A DNA stretch of 12,983 nt from Acetobacteraceae bacterium (GTDB lineage: Bacteria > Pseudomonadota > Alphaproteobacteria > Acetobacterales > Acetobacteraceae). Below the pieces are notes generated by a model. The model saw nothing but the letters and a program-made list of their open reading frames with translations, searched no databases and had not been told where the DNA came from. The translations under genes were made by a program, and so were the position numbers. Below, one piece after another: positions 1 through 6,508 of the stretch (position 1 is its first letter; every line of letters begins with the position of its first letter). Location of the stretch: assembly GCA_027311485.1 (NCBI GenBank), contig DAICYU010000057.1, positions 1-12,983 of the forward strand. The letters run 5' to 3'.

Positions 1-183
1 TAGGAAGATTGAGGCGAAGATTACGGTGCCCACCAGGTAGCCAAGATTCATCGACATCGAAACCGCGTCACCGGCTGTTTCGCCCAGGGTGGTGGCGGCG
101 ATCTTGATGATCCAAAATAGCAAGGTGACTGCGGGCACCTTGCTGAAGGCCATCCTTGTCACGGACTCGGTTGCAGTCTGCAT
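1..183 (-). CDS. COG4705/DUF347 repeat membrane protein, N-terminal part (cut by window edge)
   Basis: Only the first 61 residues are in the window; the gene runs off at base 1. The ATG (complement of 181-183) has a GGAAAG-like SD about 7 nt upstream. Residues 15-43 hold a KVPxVTLLFWIIKI helix followed by TTLGETAGDAVSM, the repeat signature of the COG4705/DUF347 'membrane-anchored protein' family. A second hydrophobic segment begins near residue 46 (NLGYLVGT). Full-length members usually have four such repeats and about 250 residues, so roughly three quarters is missing. The family is an integral inner-membrane protein; a role in metal or small-solute handling has been suggested for some members, but no function can be assigned here. 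The family call is from motif memory and is fairly firm. Confidence 0.78.
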   Translation of the reverse strand, partial: MQTATESVTRMAFSKVPAVTLLFWIIKIAATTLGETAGDAVSMSMNLGYLVGTVIFASIFL

Positions 184-443
184 GCGGTGTCTTTCCGGTT
201 CCATCCAGCGGCGCCACGAAGCCGCCGGCGTTGCGTGGTCAATGCTCGGCAATCCTGACGGTTCCGCACGCCAGTGCCGCCAACCAGTGCCGCCAGGATG
301 TCCGGACGCTCATGTCCAGCCAGCCGTTGGCGGACAATCGGAGTCATGCAGGCCGCTCGACCGCGCCGGCTGTTGGCACGAAGCGTCCTTTGCCGCCCGG
401 CGATAGCAGACCATCCATGAAGGATCGAATGCGGCAGACGCAG
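184..443. other. Non-coding stretch upstream of the COG4705 gene
   Basis: No open frame here has both a credible SD and protein-like composition; the ORFs that cross it are Arg/Pro/Ser-rich and overlap one another. It must hold the promoter of the leftward COG4705 gene, but I cannot pick a convincing -35/-10 pair. A 12-bp direct repeat, CCAGTGCCGCCA, occurs at 271-282 and 284-295. Nothing else structured is seen before the terminator at 444. Confidence 0.4.
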
Positions 444-469
444 AAAAGGCCGGGTGAACCCGGCCTTTT
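444..469 (-). terminator. Strong Rho-independent terminator after the small secreted-protein gene
   Basis: A perfect 11-bp stem, AAAAGGCCGGG (444-454) with CCCGGCCTTTT (459-469), has a TGAA tetraloop. On the minus strand the stem ends in four T followed by CTG. It lies 74 nt past the stop codon of the leftward 544-693 gene, so it probably ends that transcript. Because the stem has A on one side and T on the other, it could also act on the plus strand, but no rightward gene reads into it. Confidence 0.85.
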
Positions 470-543
470 CCTTCGTTGATATCGGTCCGGAGCCACGCGG
501 GCCGGCATACCGTGTCACGGCGTCGGGCCCGCGGATACTCCGC

Positions 544-693
544 TTATCTGCCGTAAGGCGCGGTCTGCTGCTGCAGGGTCGCCTGAGTATCCCCCGCGAC
601 AGTGCTGCCATTATGGAATGTGGCGGCATACGCGGGAACAACCGCAGCGCCCAGGCTCAGGGCGGCAAAGGCGGCAAGCATTAAGTTCTTCAT
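544..693 (-). CDS. Small secreted protein, 49 aa (signal peptide plus ~26-residue mature chain)
   Basis: The ATG at 693 is preceded by GGAG with 7 nt spacing, which decides the start over a longer open frame that has no SD. Residues 1-23 are a classic Sec signal peptide: Lys at position 3 (2 is K, 3 is N), a hydrophobic core LMLAAFAALSLGAAVV, and PAYA before the cleavage site. The mature part is ATFHNGSTVAGDTQAT followed by a Gln-rich tail ending PYGR. It has no Cys and no membrane anchor, so it should be free in the periplasm or medium. From memory, similar short proteins with an A-x-FHNGSTVAGD core occur in acetic acid bacteria; their function is unknown. It appears monocistronic, ending at the hairpin 444-469. 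Confidence 0.75.
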   Translation of the reverse strand: MKNLMLAAFAALSLGAAVVPAYAATFHNGSTVAGDTQATLQQQTAPYGR

Positions 694-1076
694 CGATCTT
701 CTCCATCTCCAGTCGGGCGAGATGTCCGGCTTCGATGGCCAGGAAATGGGGTCTGCCTGCCCTGCGAATAACCCACCATTTCGGCAAATCACCTATGCGG
801 GCATCGCGACATTCGCCTGGTGCGCTGGCGCGTGATCCGCCTCCCCCACAGCTGTTTCCGCGGCGGACGGGCGGCACCGATGCCGTGGCCAACGGCGTTT
901 CGCCGCGCCCCGAAGCGAATCGGCCAGATGGGGTTGGACCGGATGGGATTTTCCAAATGGGATCGCGGCCAAATGGGATCGCGGCCGAATGGGATCGCGG
1001 ATGGACCGGACGCGCCCTGGTGCGTTGTATCCGCGCGACCCGGCGTCGCGAAGTGCAAGCCCACGGGAGAACGGCA
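694..1076. other. Non-coding gap between two small divergent genes
   Basis: These 383 bases separate the small secreted-protein gene (leftward) from the 64-aa ORF (rightward). They contain the ~15-bp repeat array at 917-1004 and must contain the promoters of both genes, but I could not find a convincing sigma-70-like pair. The several long frames crossing it conflict with one another and look like high-GC artefacts; their translations simply spell out the repeat. Confidence 0.5.
917..1004. repeat. Degenerate ~15-bp tandem array no. 1 (about 6 units)
   Basis: Units begin at about 917, 932, 947, 961, 977 and 993, with lengths 15, 15, 14, 16, 16 and 12. The best two are GATCGCGGCCRAATGG. Read on the minus strand, the units carry CCATCTGGCC, CCATCCGG, CCATTTGG and CCATTCGGCC, the same core as the arrays at 2833-2936 and 9172-9276. 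It is intergenic, so it is not constrained by a reading frame, and its units vary in length, unlike the array inside the GntR gene. Confidence 0.8.
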
Positions 1077-1271
1077 ATGGCCGAAACCACGAAAACCCAA
1101 TCAGGCTCCGCCCTGAGCCAGCAGGCTCGGCAGTCCCTGAGAAAGGCCGAAGCCGGCAACAGCGCCGCCGCCGAGCAGTTGAAACAGGTTCGGAAAGCCG
1201 ATCCGGGCGGCGCGGACGCCGCGGAGCAGGCGGCATCGGAGGGACCAGAGGGGCGCGGACTCTCGCGATAG
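1077..1271 (+). CDS. Possible small hydrophilic protein, 64 aa, unknown function
   Basis: The ATG at 1077 has GGGAG 7 nt upstream (1065-1069), the main reason to believe in this gene. The protein begins MAETTKTQSG and is rich in Ala, Gln, Glu, Lys, Gly and Ser. It lacks Cys, Trp, Phe, Tyr and any hydrophobic segment. Residues 14-45 could form a charged helix (LSQQARQSLRKAE). The rest looks disordered and is Gly/Glu-rich, ending GRGLSR. It resembles the small soluble stress-type or DNA-associated proteins common in alphaproteobacteria, but no family is recognised. It converges on the amidase gene with the 14-bp array between them. A random frame in GC-rich DNA remains possible. Confidence 0.5.
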   Translation: MAETTKTQSGSALSQQARQSLRKAEAGNSAAAEQLKQVRKADPGGADAAEQAASEGPEGRGLSR

Positions 1272-1326
1272 AACGCGATTGCCGCTGCAAACCTGCCCGG
1301 CGACCTTATTGCCGCGCAACCGGCCC

Positions 1327-1382
1327 GACGCGGATATGCCGACGCGGATATGCCGACGCCGATGTGCCGACGCGGATGTCCC
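1327..1382. repeat. 14-bp tandem array (4 units)
   Basis: Four back-to-back units of GACGCGGATATGCC at 1327, 1341, 1355 and 1369. The first two are identical; the third and fourth differ by two or three substitutions (A to G in ATATG; C/G changes). The array sits 24 nt past the stop of the leftward amidase gene, in the gap between two convergent genes. It is not the same sequence as the CCRTYYGG arrays, but the period and setting are similar. Confidence 0.85.
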
Positions 1383-1406
1383 GCCGCGTCCGAAGGCAGG
1401 GGGCCG

Positions 1407-2801
1407 CTATCCCAGGTCCGGGATGGTGAACGGCTGCGCCAGCTCGATCGCCCGCGCGGCGCGCAGCACCAGGTCGTCGCGGAACTGCGCCGCGGCGATC
1501 TGCACGGAATTGGGCAGACCGTCGGACCGCGGCCCCATCGGCACCGAAATCGCCGGCTGTCGCGTCAGGTTGAAGGTAAACGTCCACGGCGCCCATTGCG
1601 TCCACAGCGCGCGCACCGGGTCGATTGTCGGCGCATCCGCCAGCGGCGGGCCCGCGGGAACGGTCGGGCACAGCACCAGGTCGAAGCGCTGGTGCAGCCG
1701 AGCCATCGCATGCCCGGCGGCGGCGCGCATGGCTTCGGCATCCATGAACTCGATCGCCGTCATGCCATCCAGGGTCGAGGCGACCTCCCGGATGCCCGGG
1801 TCCAGCAGCCCGACCAGTTGTGACGGCGTATTGGCCACCACGCGGGCCAGGGCGGCACCCCAGACGCGGCCGAAAGCGGTGCTGGTGTCGGGCAGGTCGG
1901 CCTGCACCTGTTCCACGTAGGCGCCGGCGTCGGCCAGCAGTTCCGCCGCACGCTCCACCGCATCGATGCCGTCGGGATCGACCGGTGCGTCGAACCCGGG
2001 GCTGCTGAGAACGCCGACCGTCAGGCCGGCGACACCGGCCTCGATCCCAACCAGCCAGTCGCGCGGATCATCGGGCAGGCAGAACGGATCGCGCAGATCC
2101 CAGCGCGCCATGGCCGACAGCATCAGTGCGGCGTCACGCACCGTGCGGGTCATCGGGCCGGCGCAGGAAACGCTGGCGAAGGCGCTGGACGGCCATTGCG
2201 GGATACGGCCGTAGGTGGGTTTCAGCCCGACCAGCCCGCACCAGGCCGCCGGAATGCGCACCGAGCCACCGGCATCGGTGCCGATATGCAGCGGACCGAA
2301 CCCGGCCGCGCCCGCCGCGCCGGCGCCGGCGGAGGACCCGCCAGTCGTATAGGCCGGGTTCCATGGGTTGCGGGTAATGCCGTGCAGCGGGCAATCGCCG
2401 GGGGACTTCCAGCCGAACTCGGTGGTGGTGGTCTTGCCCAGGATCACCGCACCGGCGGCCTTCAGGCCGGCGACCATGGGGGCATCGTCGGGCGCCTGGT
2501 CGGGGCTGGTGGTGCGGCTGCCACGGCGGGTCGGGAATCCGGCAAGGTCGACCAGGTCCTTCACCGTGCAGGGCACGCCGTCCAGAATGCCGATCGGCCG
2601 TCCGGCCCGCCAGCGGGACGTGCTGTCCCCGGCCGCCTCCAGGGCGTGCGGATTCAGGATGGCGAAGGCGTTCAGGCTGGGGTTCAGGCGGGCAATCCGC
2701 TCGGTGATCGCCTGCAGCACGTCCAGGGGTGTCAGCTGCTGGCGGGCAAAGGCAGCCAGCATGCCTTCGGCGCTGAGCAAAGCGGGATCGAGTTCGGCCA
2801 T
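1407..2801 (-). CDS. Amidase-signature family hydrolase, 464 aa
   Basis: Amidase-signature enzymes hydrolyse amide bonds through a Ser-cisSer-Lys triad. All three residues are visible: Lys81 in GVPCTVKDL, Ser156 in TTGGSSAGAGAA and nucleophile Ser180 in GTDAGGSVRIPAAWCG. The Ser156-Ser180 spacing of 24 is normal for GatA-like enzymes. The usual GGSSGG is GGSSAG here. The length (464) and C-terminal Gly-Leu-Pro motif (SDGLPNSVQIAA) are complete, so it is not truncated. The ATG at 2801 has AGGGGAG about 4 nt upstream. No signal peptide is seen, so it is cytoplasmic. No gatB or gatC is adjacent, which argues against a tRNA amidotransferase subunit; a catabolic amidase (amino-acid amide, hydantoin/ureide or aryl amide substrate) is more likely. 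It is divergent from the CE4 deacetylase, and the shared upstream gap contains a repeat array. Confidence 0.9.
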   Translation of the reverse strand: MAELDPALLSAEGMLAAFARQQLTPLDVLQAITERIARLNPSLNAFAILNPHALEAAGDSTSRWRAGRPIGILDGVPCTVKDLVDLAGFPTRRGSRTTSPDQAPDDAPMVAGLKAAGAVILGKTTTTEFGWKSPGDCPLHGITRNPWNPAYTTGGSSAGAGAAGAAGFGPLHIGTDAGGSVRIPAAWCGLVGLKPTYGRIPQWPSSAFASVSCAGPMTRTVRDAALMLSAMARWDLRDPFCLPDDPRDWLVGIEAGVAGLTVGVLSSPGFDAPVDPDGIDAVERAAELLADAGAYVEQVQADLPDTSTAFGRVWGAALARVVANTPSQLVGLLDPGIREVASTLDGMTAIEFMDAEAMRAAAGHAMARLHQRFDLVLCPTVPAGPPLADAPTIDPVRALWTQWAPWTFTFNLTRQPAISVPMGPRSDGLPNSVQIAAAQFRDDLVLRAARAIELAQPFTIPDLG

Positions 2802-2832
2802 AGTGCTCCCCTGCGGTTGTCGCCGGTCGGAT

Positions 2833-2936
2833 CTCCCCGTTCGGGCCTCCCCGGTTAGGTTTCCCCTGGTCAGGTTGCCCCCATTCGGGTTTCCCTCTGG
2901 TCAGGCTTCTCCCGGTCGGGCCTTCCCCTGGCGACG
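2833..2936. repeat. Degenerate 15-bp tandem array no. 2 (about 7 units) in a divergent promoter gap
   Basis: Units run 2833-2846 (14 bp), then 2847, 2862, 2877, 2892, 2907 and 2922, each 15 bp. The approximate consensus is TTCCCCTGGTCRGGY. Units at 2833 and 2877 contain CCGTTCGGG and CCATTCGGG, matching the core of the arrays at 917-1004 (read on the minus strand) and 9172-9276. It fills most of the 180-nt space between the amidase start (2801) and the deacetylase start (2982), so the promoters of both genes must overlap it or lie close beside it. Confidence 0.8.
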
Positions 2937-2981
2937 GTGCCGGTGCAGCATGCCGCCGGACGCGCATGGAGGGAACCCCGT

Positions 2982-3869
2982 ATGGACACGGAAGCGGTGC
3001 AACCCTGGCAATGGCCTGAGGAAACCTGGCGCCGGATCGTCGGCCGGGCGCGCGCGGGACGCAGCCTGAAGCCGGCGTCGTGGCCGGATGGCGCGCGGTG
3101 CGCCGTGGCGATCAGCTTCGACGCGGATCATGAGACGATCCCGCTGCGTGACAACGATGAAAGCCCGATGCGCATCAGCCAGGGGCAGTATGGTGCCCGC
3201 CAGGCGACGCCGCGCATCCGCCGCCTGTTGGAACGTGAGTCGGTCCCGGCGACGTTCTTCTACCCGGCGGTGTCGGCGCTGCTGCACCCCGATGAAGTGC
3301 GGGCCGTCGCGGGCGACGGGCATGAGATCGGCATCCACTCCTGGATCCACGAGGTGAATACCGCCCTGCCGCGCGAAGCGGAGCGGGAGTTGACGCTGCG
3401 CTCCCGCGATACGCTGGCGAAGATCAGCGGTAAGGAGCCGGTGGGCATCCGCACGGCCAGCTGGGATTTCTCGGTCAACACGCTGGACATCATCCGGGAG
3501 ATGAAGCTGCTGTACGACAGCAGCCTGATGGCCGATGACGACCCGTATGAGCTGGAGGACCAGGGGCAGCCGACCGGAATCGTCGAGTTGCCGCCGGAGT
3601 GGATCCGCGACGACGCGGTGTATTTCAACATGCTGCGGTTCTCCGGCCTGCGGCCCTATACGCCGCCCTCGGCCGTCGAGGAGATCTTCACCGCCGAGTT
3701 CGATGGCGCCTGGGAGGAGGGCGGATTATTCCTGCTCACCATGCATCCGCACATCACCGGCCACCGGTCCCGCCTGCCGCTGCTGGAGCGGCTGATCCGG
3801 CACATGAAGGCGAAAGGCGGCTGCTGGTTCGCCACCCATTCGCAGATCGCGGCGTGGTGCAAGGGATGA
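2982..3869 (+). CDS. Polysaccharide deacetylase family protein (CE4/NodB fold, HpPgdA-like), 295 aa
   Basis: The start is the ATG at 2982, with GGAGGG at 2968-2973 (8 nt spacing); an upstream in-frame ATG at 2937 lies in repeat-derived sequence without an SD. NodB-type motifs are present: ISFDADHE with Asp47 and Asp49 (motif 1), GHEIGIHSWIHE with His119 and His123 (the metal-binding HxxxH), GIRTASWDFS (motif 3) and LTMHPHITGH near the end. No signal peptide or membrane segment is seen, so it is probably cytoplasmic. The sequence style (TPRIRRLLERESVPATFFYPA) matches the subgroup around Helicobacter PgdA. In that subgroup many members hydrolyse small amides or cyclic imides rather than peptidoglycan, and often sit beside catabolic genes. 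The divergent amidase supports a small-molecule role; this part is inference. Confidence 0.85.
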   Translation: MDTEAVQPWQWPEETWRRIVGRARAGRSLKPASWPDGARCAVAISFDADHETIPLRDNDESPMRISQGQYGARQATPRIRRLLERESVPATFFYPAVSALLHPDEVRAVAGDGHEIGIHSWIHEVNTALPREAERELTLRSRDTLAKISGKEPVGIRTASWDFSVNTLDIIREMKLLYDSSLMADDDPYELEDQGQPTGIVELPPEWIRDDAVYFNMLRFSGLRPYTPPSAVEEIFTAEFDGAWEEGGLFLLTMHPHITGHRSRLPLLERLIRHMKAKGGCWFATHSQIAAWCKG

Positions 3870-3871
3870 AC

Positions 3872-3888
3872 GCCGGCCCGGCGCCGGC
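3872..3888 (+). terminator. Weak GC hairpin just after the deacetylase stop
   Basis: GCCGGC (3872-3877) can pair with GCCGGC (3883-3888) around a 5-nt loop, directly after the TGA at 3867-3869. There is no T run, so this is at best a pause or an mRNA-end stabiliser, and GC-rich DNA yields such stems by chance. Confidence 0.25.
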
Positions 3889-4020
3889 CTGATCCACTCC
3901 GGGCGTCAAGCCCTGGGTCCTTTTGGCCTGTGTCCTCGCGGCCTTTCTATTCGCCTGCGGCGGCCATCCCGTGCGAAGCCGCAGCCGGCCGCTTGGTGTC
4001 GGCCTGCGGGGAAGGGGCCG

Positions 4021-4371
4021 ATGATGCGCGTAGCAGCGGTGGCAACGATGCCAGCAATGGCGATCCTGGCGATTGCGGCGTTGGGGCAGCCGGCCGGCGC
4101 GCATGAACAAGGGCCGGTCTGCCGCGTGCCCACCGTCGTGGATGAAATGGCGCGGCAGATCCGCACCGCCAATCACTATGCCCAGGTCGATGCCCGGCTG
4201 GTGACCGAGCAGCCGACCGCGACGCCCAACCTGGTGCGCTGCCAGGTCTGCGTCCTGGATGCGCCCTACGACATGCCGCGTTTCGGGCCGCAACCGATCC
4301 GCCGCTGCATCGCCCATGGTTTCGAGATCCGCATCCTGCAGGCCGGCTACGTCGTCCGCGACCTGGGTTGA
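4021..4371 (+). CDS. Unknown exported protein with four cysteines, 116 aa, first in the gsp cluster
   Basis: Tandem ATGs at 4021 and 4024 follow GGGGAAGGGG (4008-4017); either can be the start, and the second has the more usual spacing from AAGGGG. Residues 1-27 look like a Sec signal peptide (MRVAAVATMPAMAILAIAALG, then PAGA before His28). The mature part has Cys34, a C74-x-x-C77 pair and Cys96, so one or two disulphides are likely in the periplasm. The C-terminal half (PQPIRRCIAHGFEIRILQAGYVVRDL) is the most ordered-looking part. I do not recognise a family. It leads directly into gspH through a repeated stop/start junction, so it is probably co-transcribed and may be an accessory of the secretion apparatus. 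Confidence 0.75.
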   Translation: MMRVAAVATMPAMAILAIAALGQPAGAHEQGPVCRVPTVVDEMARQIRTANHYAQVDARLVTEQPTATPNLVRCQVCVLDAPYDMPRFGPQPIRRCIAHGFEIRILQAGYVVRDLG

Positions 4372-4425
4372 GCATGCGCAGGTTGAGCATGCGCAGGGGC
4401 TGACCATGCGCAGGGGCTGAGCATG
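4368..4425 (+). repeat. Tandem repeat of the TGA-NN-ATG junction before gspH (15-18 bp units)
   Basis: Units start at about 4368, 4383, 4401 and 4418. The first two share TTGAGCATGCGCAGG exactly; the third is TGACCATGCGCAGG and the last ends at the gspH ATG. Each unit has TGA, two bases and ATG: TGA 4369/ATG 4374, TGA 4384/ATG 4389, TGA 4401/ATG 4406, TGA 4418/ATG 4423. The first TGA is the true stop of the upstream gene and the last ATG is the gspH start. AGG or AGGGG lies in the SD position before the second, third and fourth ATG. Confidence 0.8.
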
Positions 4426-4848
4426 AGCAGCAGACGACCCGCACCGTCCGGCGCGGCCGGCTTTACGCTGATCGAAATCATCATCGTGCTGGTGATCCTG
4501 GGTCTGGTCGCCGGACTCGTCATGACGCGCGGTCCGCTGCGCAGCCGCCGGGTGGAGCTGGAGGCTACGGTCCGCACCTTGACCGGCACCCTGCGGCTGG
4601 CGCGCGGTCAGGCCATCGCGAGCGACCGTGTCATCGTGGTGCGGACAGCGGCCGACAGCTTCGCCATGGACGGTGGACCCGCCTGGCATCTGGCGCCCGG
4701 TCAGAGCCTGAGTCCCGCCACCGTGGCGTTTACCCCTGAAGGCGAGTCCTCGGGCGGCGCCATCACCGTCGCGTCGGGGCCGGAACGCGTCGTCATCGGC
4801 GTCGACTGGCTGACCGGACGGGTCTGGTCCGGGCCAGTGCAACGATAA
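4423..4848 (+). CDS. gspH: Type II secretion GspH-type minor pseudopilin, 141 aa
   Basis: The ATG at 4423 has AGGGG 6 nt upstream. After a short basic leader comes the prepilin peptidase site AAG|FTLIE, with cleavage after Gly13, Phe14 becoming N-methylated and the conserved Glu at +5 of the mature chain. This is followed by the hydrophobic helix IIIVLVILGLVAGLV. The body has the GspH-type pattern: LTGTLRLARGQAIASDRV in the helix extension, and the strand motif AFTPEGESSGGAITV with the Gly/Ser-rich turn typical of GspH/FimT. The protein would be processed by GspO/PilD (not in the window) and sit in the pseudopilus tip of the inner-membrane platform. GspL follows after a 78-nt gap. FimT of a type IV pilus is the main alternative, but the neighbours gspL and gspM favour GspH. 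Confidence 0.85.
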   Translation: MSSRRPAPSGAAGFTLIEIIIVLVILGLVAGLVMTRGPLRSRRVELEATVRTLTGTLRLARGQAIASDRVIVVRTAADSFAMDGGPAWHLAPGQSLSPATVAFTPEGESSGGAITVASGPERVVIGVDWLTGRVWSGPVQR

Positions 4849-4926
4849 GGCGGCACGGTGCTCTCGCATTCGCGATTGGCCTTGACCGGTGCCGCCGGGC
4901 AAAGGTCTGGCGCGGGGACCTGATCC

Positions 4927-5919
4927 ATGCTGGCTGATGTCTGTTCTTGGTGGGTCGCCCGGATGCGGGAATTGCTGCCGGCGTCGTTGATCGGCGGCCA
5001 GGATGGCGTGCCGGATGGCGTCGTGATCGAAACCGGCCAGGATGGCGATGTCCGTGCCTTCGTCCGGCGTGGCGGGCAGGAACAAACGGTGCCGCTGGGT
5101 GCGGTGCCGCGTTCGGCAGGACGCAAGCCCGTGCTGCTGCGCACCGGACGCAGCGCCGTACTGGAAAAGACCCATGTGATGCCGGCCGCGTCGCGCGCCG
5201 ACATGGAGCGGATGCTGCGGCTCGAACTGCCCCGCATCACGCCGTTCGATTCCGATGCGATCTACTGGCGCTGGGACGCAACTCCACGGCCCAACGACCG
5301 CGCGCGCAGCGATATCCGTCTGACCATCGTGCCGAAGATCACCCTGGCCGACGCGCTGAATGGGCTGGAACGCATCGGCATCCGGCCGAAATTATTGGAG
5401 GTGGGCGATCCGCCGGTGCGCATCCTGCCGTTGCAGGACGATGGGGCCGCAACGGCCCGCCGTGATGCGATCGTCCGGCTGCTTGCCTACACCAGCGTCG
5501 TCCTGGGTGTCGTCGCCGTAGTGTTGCCGTTCGCCGTCCAGGCATGGGACCTGCACCGGACCGACGCGGCGATGGACGCGTTGCGGCCCCAGGTGTCACG
5601 GGTGGAGGCGATGCGGCGTGCGGTCGATGCCAGCGCCGCCGGGCACGACATCATGGCGCGGGAGCTGGCCCGCAACGGCGACGTGCCGGCGATCCTGGCG
5701 GCGGTGACCCGCGTGCTGCCCGACAGCACCTACCTGACCGACCTGTCGCTGCGGCAGCGGCAACTGACCATCGCCGGCCGTTCCGCCTCGGCCCCCAACC
5801 TGATCACCTTGCTGGCGGCCGATCCGATGTTCCGCGATGTCGCCTTCGCCGCACCGGTGACGCGCATCGGGGGATCGCCGCTGGACGTGTTCTCGATCCG
5901 GGCGGAGATCGCGCCATGA
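4927..5919 (+). CDS. gspL: Type II secretion inner-membrane protein GspL (with PilN-like C-terminus), 330 aa
   Basis: GspL recruits the GspE ATPase to the inner membrane and pairs with GspM. Residues 1-180 form the cytoplasmic actin-like part; the MERMLRLELPRITPFDSDAIYWRW stretch near 93-116 holds the typical R-x-T-PF-x-x-D element. Residues 184-206 are one membrane helix (LLAYTSVVLGVVAVVLPFAV). The periplasmic part has a coiled region (207-250) and then a PilN/ferredoxin-like fold with LPDSTYLTDLSL and LTIAGRS. The start at 4927 has only a distant GGGGA; ATG 4963 is an alternative without a clear SD. The stop overlaps the gspM start by 4 nt (ATGA), a sign of translational coupling. The N-terminal domain looks shorter than in enterobacterial GspL (about 400 residues). 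Confidence 0.85.
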   Translation: MLADVCSWWVARMRELLPASLIGGQDGVPDGVVIETGQDGDVRAFVRRGGQEQTVPLGAVPRSAGRKPVLLRTGRSAVLEKTHVMPAASRADMERMLRLELPRITPFDSDAIYWRWDATPRPNDRARSDIRLTIVPKITLADALNGLERIGIRPKLLEVGDPPVRILPLQDDGAATARRDAIVRLLAYTSVVLGVVAVVLPFAVQAWDLHRTDAAMDALRPQVSRVEAMRRAVDASAAGHDIMARELARNGDVPAILAAVTRVLPDSTYLTDLSLRQRQLTIAGRSASAPNLITLLAADPMFRDVAFAAPVTRIGGSPLDVFSIRAEIAP

Positions 5920-6476
5920 ATGCCGCCACTTTGCCCACCGGCCGACGCGGCCAGCTGCTGGCCGCCGCTATTGGCATCATCGGTGTGGCCGTGATCTGGC
6001 TCGCTGTCGCCGATCCGCTGCTGTCTTTCTATCAGGATCAGGCTCGTCTTCTGGCCCAGCGCCAGGCGCTGCTGGACCGGATGCAAGCCGTTGCCGCCAG
6101 CCTGCCGGCATTGAGCGCGACGGCGCGCAAGCCGGTCGAAGGCGGATCGGCCCTGCTGTCGGGAACCTCGGACGCGGTGGCCGCGGCAGGATTGCAGGAA
6201 GCGGTGCAGCGCATGGCGTCCAGCGCCGGCACGACGCTGACGGCGGTGGAAACACTGCCGGCCGAGGCCGATGGCCGCTGGCACCGGGTGTCCCTGCGGA
6301 TCAGCCTGAACGCACCGTGGCCGGTGTTGATGGAGTTGGTGCGCCAAGTCGATCAGGCCCCGGCGCGCATCTTCATCGATGACCTGCACTTCCACAGCCC
6401 GGTTGTCGCCGTGCACCCGGCCGCGGTGCCGATCCAGGCATCGATGGTGGTGTACGGCTTCCGGGCGGGAAGCTGA
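5916..6476 (+). CDS. gspM: Type II secretion protein GspM (GspM_b type), 186 aa
   Basis: The ATG at 5916 overlaps the gspL stop in ATGA, so the two are translationally coupled. Residues 1-12 are a short cytoplasmic tail, and 13-33 one membrane helix (LLAAAIGIIGVAVIWLAVAD). A predicted coiled coil follows (YQDQARLLAQRQALLDRMQ). The periplasmic domain, about 95-185, has AVQRMASSAGTTLTAVETLP and RIFIDDLHFHSP, as in the GspM subtype b / PilO-like fold. The family partners GspL in the inner-membrane platform. No gspN, gspC or gspD follows: the next gene is a convergent unrelated enzyme, so this cluster ends here. Confidence 0.82.
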   Translation: MNAATLPTGRRGQLLAAAIGIIGVAVIWLAVADPLLSFYQDQARLLAQRQALLDRMQAVAASLPALSATARKPVEGGSALLSGTSDAVAAAGLQEAVQRMASSAGTTLTAVETLPAEADGRWHRVSLRISLNAPWPVLMELVRQVDQAPARIFIDDLHFHSPVVAVHPAAVPIQASMVVYGFRAGS

Positions 6477-6508
6477 AGCGCCCGTTCGCAACACGAGCCT
6501 TCTGTCTG

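Noticed and set aside
184..443. Small genes in the overlapping frames between the COG4705 gene and the terminator
   Set aside because: No SD-led start, composition is Arg/Pro/Ser-rich in all frames, and frames on both strands contradict each other.
917..1382. CRISPR array
   Set aside because: Units are 14-16 bp and directly adjacent with no spacers, and no cas genes are seen.
2134..2967. 277-codon open frame on the minus strand overlapping the amidase gene
   Set aside because: Different frame of the amidase gene; the Arg/Pro/His-rich product and repeat-derived start are typical of a shadow frame.
4849..4926. Remnant of gspI/J/K between gspH and gspL
   Set aside because: Only 78 nt; no prepilin motif or recognisable fragment in any frame.
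3754..5175. 473-codon open frame on the minus strand
   Set aside because: Runs antisense to the gsp genes and the deacetylase end, with His/Arg/Gln-rich low-complexity translation and no domain; a shadow of high-GC coding DNA.
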